Shown: positions 1 to 5,802 of the stretch, piece after piece
How positions within the stretch are numbered: position 1 is the stretch's first letter
Layout of the letters: the number at the start of each line of letters is the position of its first letter
NCBI GenBank assembly: GCA_900321145.1
Contig: ONVB01000081.1
Coordinates: forward strand, 1-5,802
Source: an uncultured Eubacteriales bacterium
GTDB lineage: Bacteria; Bacillota; Clostridia; Lachnospirales; Lachnospiraceae
Reading direction: 5' to 3'
Length of the DNA stretch: 5,802 bases
Made by a program: the position numbers and the translations under genes
Notes under the pieces: model-generated
Told to the model about the DNA's origin: nothing
Databases searched by the model: none
What the model saw: only the letters and a program-made list of their open reading frames with translations

Positions 1-1766
1 GAAGCCTCGTTCCACTCGTTGAACTGAGCTATTTCCTGCCCCATAAATAAAAGCTTTTTGCCGGGATGTGTCATCATAAAGCCGTATCCGAGTCTCAAGT
101 TCGAGAACTTGTCCTCGTAGCCACCGGGCATCTTCGCGATAAGCGATCCTTTCTCATGCACCACCTCGTCGTGTGACAGGCAGAGCACGAACTTCTCGCT
201 GTATTGATAAACCATACTGAACGTAAGCTCGTTGTGATGGTACTTCCTGTACAGAGGATCAAGCTGAATGTAACCGAGGAAGTCGTTCATCCATCCCATA
301 TTCCACTTGAAGTCGAAGCCGAGTCCGTCCTGATCTACCGGAGTGGTTATCTTCGGCCAGGCAGTCGACTCCTCAGCTATCATTATAACTCCCGGGAAGA
401 GCTCATGCATCTTCGAGTTTACCTGCTTTAAAAACTCGACCGCATCCAAGTTCTCATTGCCGCCAAACTTGTTCGGCAGCCACTCACCGTGATTCTTACC
501 GTAATCAAGATAGAGCATCGAAGCAACCGCATCAACTCTTATTCCGTCAACGTGATACTTATCTGCCCAGTAAAGGGCATTTGCAACAAGAAAGTTCTTA
601 ACCTCATTCCTTGCGTAATTGTAGATATATGTCCCCCAATGCGGGTGCTCGCCGCGTCTGGGATCCTCATGCTCATAGAGAGCGGTTCCGTCAAAGCGTC
701 CGAGTCCGTGCGCATCTTTAGGGAAATGTGCCGGAACCCAGTCGATTATGACACCGATTCCCTTCGAATGCATATAATCCATAAAATACATGAAATCTGT
801 CGGAGAACCGTAGCGTGAGGTCGGTGCATAGTACCCCGTCACCTGATAGCCCCATGACTTGTCAAGCGGGTGCTCCATAACAGGCATAAGCTCGATATAA
901 TTATAGCCCATCTGCTGCACATACTCTGCAAGCTTCGGTGCGAGCTCCCTGTAGGTATAGAATTCCCTGCCGTCGTCCGGTCTCTTCCAGGAGCCTAAGT
1001 GTACCTCGTATATATTCAGCGGAGAGACATCCGGCTTTCTCGTCTCCCTTTCCTTTATCCAGATTTCATCCTTCCACTTATAGGTCAAGTCAGCTATTAT
1101 CGAAGCATTCTTCGGTCTGAGCTCGCTTGTAAATGCGTAAGGATCCGATTTCATGAATACCTTGCCCGACTTTGAGGCAATCTCGAATTTGTAGAGCTCA
1201 CCGATATACTTGCCCGGGATAAAGAGCTCAAATATGCCCGAATAATCGATCTTTCTCATGGGGTGGCGACTGCCGTCCCAGTTGTTAAAGTCTCCGACCA
1301 CGGATACACGCTCGGCGTTCGGAGCCCATACGGCAAAGAGAACGCCTTCGACCCCGTCTACCGTCATAGGGTGTGCGCCCATCTTCTCGTATATATTATA
1401 ATGCTCACCCTCGTTAAAAAGGCTCACATCTATCGGATCAAGAACCTCACCGAAATTATACGGATCTATATAGGTTATATCCGTTCCGTCGTTGAACCTG
1501 ACCCTTAGTTTATAGTCAAATCTCTTCTTGTCCTTTATGACTATAGAAAAGAAGCCCGGCACCCTGTCGTCAACGAGGGTGTGTCTCTTCTTTGTGGCCG
1601 TGTCAATGGCCGTTACCACCTTCGCGTTCGGAAGATAGGCATTGATATATACATCATCCAGACATTCATGCATACCCAGTATGTGATGCGGGTTATTGTG
1701 AATGCCCTTTACAAGCGCTTCAACCTCCATCCAGTTGATAGCAAATACTTCTTTTCTTTCAGCCAT
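1..1766 (-). CDS. glgB: 1,4-alpha-glucan branching enzyme GlgB (3' end truncated by window edge)
   Basis: Glycogen branching enzyme (GH13 family). It cuts an alpha-1,4 glucan chain and rejoins the piece through an alpha-1,6 bond during cytoplasmic glycogen synthesis. 588 complete codons are visible and the frame is still open at the left edge. An N1-like region (about residues 15-110) is followed by a CBM48/N2 domain (about 140-225, with VWAPNAERVSVVGDFNNWDG) and the catalytic barrel. Visible GH13 motifs are DWVPAHF (342-348), GIRVDAV with nucleophile D412, AEES with acid/base E465, and LSHDEV with D533. From family knowledge, E. coli GlgB has D405, E458 and D526, so all three sit at a constant +7. 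This argues for the long form with an N1 domain and no internal indels. The ATG is chosen because AGGAGG lies 10 bases upstream. The C-terminal all-beta domain must lie outside the window. It follows the DUF1015 gene after 37 bases with no terminator. Identification is secure. Confidence 0.97.
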   Translation of the reverse strand, partial: MAERKEVFAINWMEVEALVKGIHNNPHHILGMHECLDDVYINAYLPNAKVVTAIDTATKKRHTLVDDRVPGFFSIVIKDKKRFDYKLRVRFNDGTDITYIDPYNFGEVLDPIDVSLFNEGEHYNIYEKMGAHPMTVDGVEGVLFAVWAPNAERVSVVGDFNNWDGSRHPMRKIDYSGIFELFIPGKYIGELYKFEIASKSGKVFMKSDPYAFTSELRPKNASIIADLTYKWKDEIWIKERETRKPDVSPLNIYEVHLGSWKRPDDGREFYTYRELAPKLAEYVQQMGYNYIELMPVMEHPLDKSWGYQVTGYYAPTSRYGSPTDFMYFMDYMHSKGIGVIIDWVPAHFPKDAHGLGRFDGTALYEHEDPRRGEHPHWGTYIYNYARNEVKNFLVANALYWADKYHVDGIRVDAVASMLYLDYGKNHGEWLPNKFGGNENLDAVEFLKQVNSKMHELFPGVIMIAEESTAWPKITTPVDQDGLGFDFKWNMGWMNDFLGYIQLDPLYRKYHHNELTFSMVYQYSEKFVLCLSHDEVVHEKGSLIAKMPGGYEDKFSNLRLGYGFMMTHPGKKLLFMGQEIAQFNEWNEA

Positions 1767-1776
1767 GCGGAAAAAA

Positions 1777-1782
1777 CCTCCT
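1777..1782 (-). promoter_or_regulatory. Ribosome binding site of glgB
   Basis: On the minus strand this reads AGGAGG, a full consensus Shine-Dalgarno, 10 bases before the glgB ATG. It is the strongest of the binding sites in the window and fixes the start. The spacing is slightly long and the spacer holds a run of six T. Confidence 0.8.
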
Positions 1783-1803
1783 GCTTGTGCAAGTTATCAG
1801 TTT

Positions 1804-3036
1804 CTAAAATCTGTGTATAAACAATCCGCTGCGCAGCTTAGGTTCAAACCACGTGGATTTAGGCGGCATCAACAGTCCTGCATCTGCCACCGCAAAGAGC
1901 TCTTCTATCGACGTGGGATACATGGAGAAAGCAAGCTTCATATCCGACTCCGCTCTTCTCTCAAGCTCCTTTAAGCCTCTTATGCCTCCCACAAAATCTA
2001 TCCTTGAGTCTGTTCTCGGATCACCTATCCCAAGGATCGGTCCGAGTACTATATCCTGTAAAACCGATACGTCAAGTCCCTTTACGGGATCGTCGGGTCT
2101 GAGTCCTTCTTTTAACGACAATCTGTACCACTTTCCGTCTGTATAAAGACCAAAGACTCCCTTTGCATCGGGGCTTACCGCACCATCCGAAGGCTCTACA
2201 TCAAAGCTCTCCGAAAGCTTTGCCATAAACTCCTCGCCGGAAAGTCCGTTCGTATCCTTTACGACTCTGTTATAGTCAAGTATTTTCAGCTGGTTATCAG
2301 GGAAGAGAACGGAAAGGAAGAAGTTATACTCCTCATCCCCGGTGTGTGCCGGATTCTCCGACCTTCTCTTTAATCCGACCTTCACTGCAGAAGCGGCTCT
2401 GTGATGCCCGTCCGCTATATATATCGCGTTCATGCCGGCAAAGGTCTGTCTAATGCAGTCGACATCCTCAGACTTGTCTATAACCCACACCTCATGCATG
2501 ATTCCGTCATCAGCGGTAAAAGAATAAAGGGGCTCCCCCTTCTTGATACGTTCAACCAGGGTATCTATTACATCCTTTGCCTTATACGCAAGGAAGATAG
2601 GACCTGTCTGGGCGCTCAGGGTATCGACATGGTTTATGCGATCCTGTTCCTTGTCAGCCCTTGTATTCTCATGCTTTTTGATAACGCCGGACTGATAGTC
2701 GTCTATGGACGAGCAGGCAACTATTCCTGCCTGCTTTCTTCCGTCCATAGTCAGCTCATATACATAATAACAAGGCTTTTCCTCGGTCACGAAGCTTCCA
2801 TCCTCTATCATGGAGTAAAGAAGCTCCTTAGCCTTGGCATACACCCGTTCATCATAAGTATCCACGTCATCCGGCAGCTGGCTCTCGGCTCTGTCGATAC
2901 GAAGGAAGGAATAGTTATCTCCCTGCACTTTGGCCTTAGCCTCTGCGCGATTATATACATCATACGGAAGTGCGGCTATCTTGTCCGCAAGATCCGCTCT
3001 CGGCCTTACAGCCGCAAATGGTCTGACCTGTGCCAT
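1804..3036 (-). CDS. DUF1015 family protein, possible ParB/Srx-like serine (phosphoserine) enzyme
   Basis: A 410-residue soluble protein of the DUF1015 family, full length for that family. No signal peptide or membrane segment is seen. Conserved-looking blocks are PYDVYNR (24-30), SFLRID (43-48), HENTRADKEQDR (122-133), GPIF (145-148), YIADGHHRAASA (206-217) and a C-terminal MPPKSTWFEPK (390-400). The function is not established from what I can see. DGHHR (209-213) resembles the GxHR-type signature of ParB/Srx-fold proteins, a fold that includes the free-serine kinases SerK (Thermococcus) and SbnI (Staphylococcus). With serA three genes upstream, a role in serine/phosphoserine interconversion is a plausible inference only. 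The ATG is chosen because it gives the expected MAQVRPFAAVRP start and no other Met occurs before residue 76. It starts 7 bases after the kinase gene, which suggests translational coupling. It could equally be a regulator or a small-molecule kinase with another substrate. Confidence 0.9.
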   Translation of the reverse strand: MAQVRPFAAVRPRADLADKIAALPYDVYNRAEAKAKVQGDNYSFLRIDRAESQLPDDVDTYDERVYAKAKELLYSMIEDGSFVTEEKPCYYVYELTMDGRKQAGIVACSSIDDYQSGVIKKHENTRADKEQDRINHVDTLSAQTGPIFLAYKAKDVIDTLVERIKKGEPLYSFTADDGIMHEVWVIDKSEDVDCIRQTFAGMNAIYIADGHHRAASAVKVGLKRRSENPAHTGDEEYNFFLSVLFPDNQLKILDYNRVVKDTNGLSGEEFMAKLSESFDVEPSDGAVSPDAKGVFGLYTDGKWYRLSLKEGLRPDDPVKGLDVSVLQDIVLGPILGIGDPRTDSRIDFVGGIRGLKELERRAESDMKLAFSMYPTSIEELFAVADAGLLMPPKSTWFEPKLRSGLFIHRF

Positions 3037-3043
3037 ATCCTGG

Positions 3044-3610
3044 TTAACCTCTTATAGCCTTAACTGCTGCGTCAATAGACTTCTTATAATCCTCTTCGGA
3101 AGAGTTGTTGAACACAAAGAGTTCGGGTATCCCCTCAGGCTGATCGAAGCGCTGAGTCTTTACATACTCGTCCCAGTTCTCAAGCTTCCATGTATCTCTG
3201 TCGGAAGCACGCTTGATCATACGCTGGTGAGCAACCTCGATATCGGTGTGAACCCAAACCACGCAAAGCTCTGCGCCCTTGTCGGCAAGCTTCTTTCTTA
3301 ATCCGTCAAGATACTCCTTGTCTCTTATCTCGTCCGTGAAAGGAGCATTGATAAGAACTGTATCATTATAATCAAGTGCCTCGAACGCTATATCAAGTAC
3401 AGCATAGTACTCGTAATCCCTGATCTCTCTCTGGAAGAATTCGGATGAACGGTTGTATTCCTCTCCGGCCACCTTGAATATCTGCTTTGAAAGAACGATA
3501 AGAGTATCCTTATCAAGATATACGCAATTAGTAAGAGCCTTTGCAAGCTTCTTTGAGATAAATGTCTTGCCGCATGCCGGCGGTGATGTAACGAGTATAA
3601 GCTTCTTCAC
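3044..3610 (-). CDS. Small P-loop kinase-like ATP-binding protein (AAA_33 type), function unknown
   Basis: A 188-residue soluble P-loop protein of the nucleotide/small-molecule kinase type. The Walker A stretch is SPPACGKT (9-16), with Ser where the usual first Gly stands and K15/T16 intact. YLDKDT (31-36) supplies acidic residues after strand 2. VLINAPFTDE (85-94) is the Walker B-like strand. A probable LID follows with HTDIEVAHQRMIKRASDRDTW (121-141), whose arginines R130, R134 and R138 are spaced as in phosphate-transferring kinases. I recognise the fold class but not the substrate. Candidates by fold include gluconokinase-like, chloramphenicol-phosphotransferase-like and zeta-toxin-like proteins; no antitoxin gene is adjacent, which weighs against a toxin. 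The start is GTG: no in-frame ATG lies nearby upstream, GTG leads directly into the first beta strand, and an AAAGGGG site precedes it. It lies 38 bases after asd and 7 bases before the DUF1015 gene. Confidence 0.9.
   Translation of the reverse strand: MKKLILVTSPPACGKTFISKKLAKALTNCVYLDKDTLIVLSKQIFKVAGEEYNRSSEFFQREIRDYEYYAVLDIAFEALDYNDTVLINAPFTDEIRDKEYLDGLRKKLADKGAELCVVWVHTDIEVAHQRMIKRASDRDTWKLENWDEYVKTQRFDQPEGIPELFVFNNSSEEDYKKSIDAAVKAIRG
3048..3052 (-). promoter_or_regulatory. Ribosome binding site of the DUF1015 gene, inside the end of the kinase gene
   Basis: AGAGG on the minus strand, 11 bases before the DUF1015 ATG. It lies within the last Arg and Gly codons of the kinase gene. A ribosome ending the kinase would sit on this site, which fits translational coupling. 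A second AGG three bases before the ATG is too close to serve. Confidence 0.55.
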
Positions 3611-3619
3611 GTTAAAGAA

Positions 3620-3626
3620 CCCCTTT
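3620..3626 (-). promoter_or_regulatory. Ribosome binding site supporting a GTG start of the kinase gene
   Basis: AAAGGGG on the minus strand, 9 bases before the GTG at 3608-3610. The same frame has no ATG between here and the end of asd, so this site decides the start. GTG with a moderate binding site suggests lower expression than the neighbours (inference). Confidence 0.6.
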
Positions 3627-3648
3627 CTGAAAATATATATGATTGTCT

Positions 3649-4734
3649 TTACTTCTTATTGATAAATCCCTTTGCCTTAAGGAGCTCAGCGCAAAGAACA
3701 GCTCCGCCTGCAGCGCCTCTTAAAGTATTGTGTGAAAGACCTACGAACTTGTAATCGTAAATCGTATCCTCTCTTAATCTTCCTATGGTCACGCCCATAC
3801 CGCCCTCATAGTCTACATCAAGAGATACCTGAGGACGGTTGTCCTCCTCCATGTACTTGATGAACTGCTTCGGTGCGGAAGGAAGGTTAAGCTCCTGAGG
3901 AACGCCCGAGAAGCTCTCAAGCTTTGCTATAAGCTCCTCCTTGGTCGGCTTCTTTCTGAACTTAACGAAAACTGTTGCCGTATGACCGTTGAGAACCGGA
4001 ACTCTGATGCACTGGCATGAGATCTTAGGTGACTCAGCCGGCACGATAACACCGTTCTCGATATGTCCGAATATTCTTAAAGGCTCTTTCTCCGACTTCT
4101 CCTCCTCACCGCCGATGTAAGGGATTATATTTCCTACCATCTCCGGCCAGTCCTTGAAGGTCTTGCCCGCACCCGAGATTGCCTGATAGGTGGATGCTAT
4201 GACCTCATAAGGCTCATACTCCATCCATGCCGCAAGGCAGGGGGTGTAGGACTGTATCGAGCAGTTAGGCTTAACTGCGATAAAGCCCTTCTCGGTACCG
4301 AGTCTCTTCTTCTGAAACTCAATAACATCTGTGTGATCATCATTGATCTCGGGGATGATCATAGGAACATCCGGAGTCCAGCGATGAGCCGAGTTATTTG
4401 AAACTACGGGAGTCTCTGTCTTGGCATAAGCCTCCTCTATAGCCTTTATCTCATCCTTGGTCATATCAACTGCCGAGAATACAAAGTCAACGGTTGAAGC
4501 AACCTTCTCTACTTCGTTTACGTTATATACAACAAGATTTTTTACGGCCTCGGGCATAGGAGTGTCCATCTTCCAACGGTCACCAACTGCCTCCTCATAG
4601 GTCTTGCCTGCTGACCTCGGGCTTGCCGCTATTGTTACAACCTCGAACCAGGGATGGTTCTCGAGTATGGATATAAAGCGCTGACCGACCATACCGGTTC
4701 CGCCTAAGATACCAACTTTTAATTTATCGCTCAT
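3649..4734 (-). CDS. asd: Aspartate-semialdehyde dehydrogenase (archaeal/fungal type)
   Basis: NADPH-dependent enzyme that reduces L-4-aspartyl phosphate to L-aspartate semialdehyde, the branch point to threonine, methionine and lysine/diaminopimelate. It is cytoplasmic and 361 residues long, complete and of normal length. The N-terminal Rossmann domain has GILGGTGMVGQ (8-18). The catalytic cysteine is C158 in KPNCSIQ, the general-base histidine is H251 in NGHTA, and the substrate-binding arginine is probably R244 in CIRVPV. The glutamate-rich stretch GGEEEKSEKE (208-217) and the cofactor loop SAHRW (115-119) are typical of the archaeal/fungal branch also found in Clostridia, and unlike the E. 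coli type. The ATG is supported by GAAGGTG 6 bases upstream. The gene follows serA after 21 bases, so the two are probably co-transcribed. No aspartokinase or homoserine dehydrogenase is in the window. Identification is secure. Confidence 0.97.
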   Translation of the reverse strand: MSDKLKVGILGGTGMVGQRFISILENHPWFEVVTIAASPRSAGKTYEEAVGDRWKMDTPMPEAVKNLVVYNVNEVEKVASTVDFVFSAVDMTKDEIKAIEEAYAKTETPVVSNNSAHRWTPDVPMIIPEINDDHTDVIEFQKKRLGTEKGFIAVKPNCSIQSYTPCLAAWMEYEPYEVIASTYQAISGAGKTFKDWPEMVGNIIPYIGGEEEKSEKEPLRIFGHIENGVIVPAESPKISCQCIRVPVLNGHTATVFVKFRKKPTKEELIAKLESFSGVPQELNLPSAPKQFIKYMEEDNRPQVSLDVDYEGGMGVTIGRLREDTIYDYKFVGLSHNTLRGAAGGAVLCAELLKAKGFINKK

Positions 4735-4740
4735 AATTCA

Positions 4741-4747
4741 CACCTTC
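4741..4747 (-). promoter_or_regulatory. Ribosome binding site of asd
   Basis: GAAGGTG on the minus strand, a near-consensus Shine-Dalgarno 6 bases before the asd ATG. It occupies part of the 21-base serA-asd gap, leaving little room for a separate promoter or a terminator. Confidence 0.75.
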
Positions 4748-4755
4748 TTATCATA

Positions 4756-5802
4756 TTACTTTATAACACGAACCTTAACCACACCGTCGATTGCCTCGAT
4801 ATCTGCGATAGCCTTCTCGTTTGCCGGCTGTGAGAGATCGAGCATTGTGTATGCCCACTCGCCCTTTGACTTTGATACCATGTCAGAGACATTGATACCG
4901 TCTGCCGAGAAGATACCTGTGAACTGTGTGATCATATTCGGAATGTTCTTGTGACATACGCTTACTCTTGAAGCTGTCTGGCACACGCCTGCGTCACAAG
5001 CCGGGTAGTTTACTGAGTTCTTTATATTTCCGTTCTCAACAAAATCCATGATCTGCTGAACTGCCATAACTGCACAGTTGTCCTCTGACTCGGCTGTTGA
5101 TGCACCAAGGTGAGGAAGTGTGATCACATTGTCTACTCCGGCGATCTTGGCATTCGGGAAGTCGGTTACATACTTGCTGACCTTTCCGCTTGCAAGAGCC
5201 TCGATAATATCATCATCATTTACAAGGATATCTCTTGCGAAGTTGAGGATCTTAACACCGTCCTTCATCATGGCAAATGCATCCTTGTTGAGCATACCCT
5301 TTGTACTGTCAAGAGCAGGTACATGAATGGTTATGTAATCGCACTCCCTGTAGATATCCTCAACATTTGTGATATGCTTTACATGGCTTGACAGTCTCCA
5401 TGCTGCGTCTACGGATACAAAGGGATCGTAACCCATAACATCCATGCCGAGTCTGAAGCCGATATTTGCAACCTTGGCACCTATAGCACCGAGACCTATA
5501 ACACCGAGCTTCTTGCCCATAACCTCGGTTCCGGCGAAAGCTGACTTCTTCTTCTCAACTGCCTTGGCGATGTTCTCGTCGGAGGCATTCTCCTTAACCC
5601 AGTTATAACCGCCTGTGATATCACGGGATGCAAGCAGAAGGCCTGCTACAACAAGCTCCTTGACACCGTTTGCATTGGCACCGGGTGTGTTGAATACGAC
5701 GATACCCTTCTCGGCACACTTGTCGAGAGGAATGTTGTTTACTCCGGCACCTGCACGTGCTATAGCAGTAAGCTTGTCGGAGAGCTCAAGGTCATGCATG
5801 GC
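4756..5802 (-). CDS. serA: D-3-phosphoglycerate dehydrogenase SerA with C-terminal ACT domain (5' end truncated)
   Basis: NAD-dependent oxidation of 3-phosphoglycerate to 3-phosphohydroxypyruvate, the first step of serine synthesis. The frame is open at the right edge. The ATG at 5797-5799 is preceded in frame by an Ala codon and lies inside the conserved N-terminal domain, so about 40 residues are missing. Counting from that Met: NAD-binding GLGAIG is at 102-107 with YDP at 124-126; catalytic Arg is R189 and catalytic His is H230 in LPHLGAST. The glutamate normally between them is not seen: the FPNAK segment (214-218) has Ala at the aligned place. An ACT domain spans about 277-347. H283, N285 and N303 align with H344, N346 and N364 of E. 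coli SerA, which bind the inhibitor L-serine, so feedback inhibition is likely (inference). Total length near 387 fits the single-ACT class of Clostridia. It could act on other 2-hydroxy acids, but the ACT domain and serine-site residues favour SerA. Confidence 0.94.
   Translation of the reverse strand, partial: AMHDLELSDKLTAIARAGAGVNNIPLDKCAEKGIVVFNTPGANANGVKELVVAGLLLASRDITGGYNWVKENASDENIAKAVEKKKSAFAGTEVMGKKLGVIGLGAIGAKVANIGFRLGMDVMGYDPFVSVDAAWRLSSHVKHITNVEDIYRECDYITIHVPALDSTKGMLNKDAFAMMKDGVKILNFARDILVNDDDIIEALASGKVSKYVTDFPNAKIAGVDNVITLPHLGASTAESEDNCAVMAVQQIMDFVENGNIKNSVNYPACDAGVCQTASRVSVCHKNIPNMITQFTGIFSADGINVSDMVSKSKGEWAYTMLDLSQPANEKAIADIEAIDGVVKVRVIK

Larger units (their letters stand above)
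1..5802 (-). other. Putative operon serA-asd-kinase-DUF1015-glgB
   Basis: Five genes in one direction with gaps of 21, 38, 7 and 37 bases, each with its own ribosome binding site where the start is visible. None of the gaps holds a GC-rich hairpin followed by a T run. Co-transcription is inferred from spacing. The promoter of the set must lie beyond the right edge, and an internal promoter before glgB or the kinase gene cannot be excluded. Both outer genes are cut, so the unit may be longer; serC upstream of serA would be an expected neighbour. Confidence 0.6.

Noticed and set aside
96..111. Inverted repeat with 7-base arms and a 2-base centre (CAAGTTC GA GAACTTG)
   Set aside because: It lies inside the glgB coding sequence and encodes ordinary residues in a conserved region. 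There is no T run and no second copy, so chance is the simplest explanation.
1767..1803. Possible terminator or attenuator between DUF1015 and glgB (T run and short complementary bases)
   Set aside because: The available stems (CTTG/CAAG and GGA/TCC) are three to four base pairs, too weak, and the T run lies between the Shine-Dalgarno and the start codon.
204..1974. Several plus-strand open frames of 60-109 codons opposite glgB
   Set aside because: All are antisense to the continuous glgB frame, which carries every catalytic motif. They overlap one another in different frames and look like shadows.
2401..3057. A long plus-strand open frame (218 codons) opposite the DUF1015 gene
   Set aside because: It runs antisense to a gene with clear family motifs. 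Its translation shows no recognisable domain and I see no good ribosome binding site; it arises from codon bias of the minus-strand gene.
3044..3610. Zeta-type toxin identity for the small P-loop protein
   Set aside because: No antitoxin-like gene is adjacent, and the gene lies inside a metabolic operon. The fold similarity is only generic.
3611..3648. AT-rich TATATAT stretch between asd and the kinase gene as a possible -10 box
   Set aside because: No convincing -35 element lies at 16-18 bases; the nearest TTATCA is about 20 bases away. An internal promoter is possible but not supported.
5797..5799. ATG near the right edge as the true serA start
   Set aside because: It lies inside the conserved substrate domain, the frame stays open to the edge with an Ala codon before it, and about 40 family-typical N-terminal residues would be missing.

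Overview
The window is a densely packed stretch in which every supported gene lies on the minus strand, so it is best read from right to left. In transcription order: serA (5' end beyond the right edge), asd, a small P-loop kinase-like protein, a DUF1015 protein, and glgB (3' end beyond the left edge). The gaps are 21, 38, 7 and 37 bases, with no hairpin-plus-T-run terminator in any of them. The layout therefore looks like a single operon, or part of one. No gene-free stretch exceeds 40 bases. I see no tRNA, rRNA, mobile element, CRISPR array or riboswitch.

The likely source is an anaerobic Firmicute of the class Clostridia, most plausibly Lachnospiraceae. This rests on several things: a SerA with one short C-terminal ACT domain, an archaeal/fungal-type aspartate-semialdehyde dehydrogenase, a DUF1015 protein close to serA, AG-rich Shine-Dalgarno sequences, and roughly balanced GC content. 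It is inference from protein character and gene order; no marker gene is present.

Functionally, the first two genes make amino-acid precursors. SerA takes 3-phosphoglycerate into serine synthesis. Asd makes aspartate semialdehyde for threonine, methionine and lysine/diaminopimelate. The middle pair (kinase and DUF1015) has no assigned function and is tightly coupled, since the DUF1015 ribosome binding site lies inside the last kinase codons. The DUF1015 protein carries a DGHHR motif resembling the GxHR-type motif of ParB/Srx-fold free-serine kinases, which makes a role in phosphoserine/serine metabolism a reasonable hypothesis. The last gene, glgB, encodes the glycogen branching enzyme with all catalytic residues present; it has its own strong ribosome binding site.

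Most of the window is ordinary metabolism. The parts worth a second look are the two uncharacterised middle genes, and a SerA that appears to lack the usual catalytic glutamate while keeping the residues that bind serine in the E. coli ACT domain.
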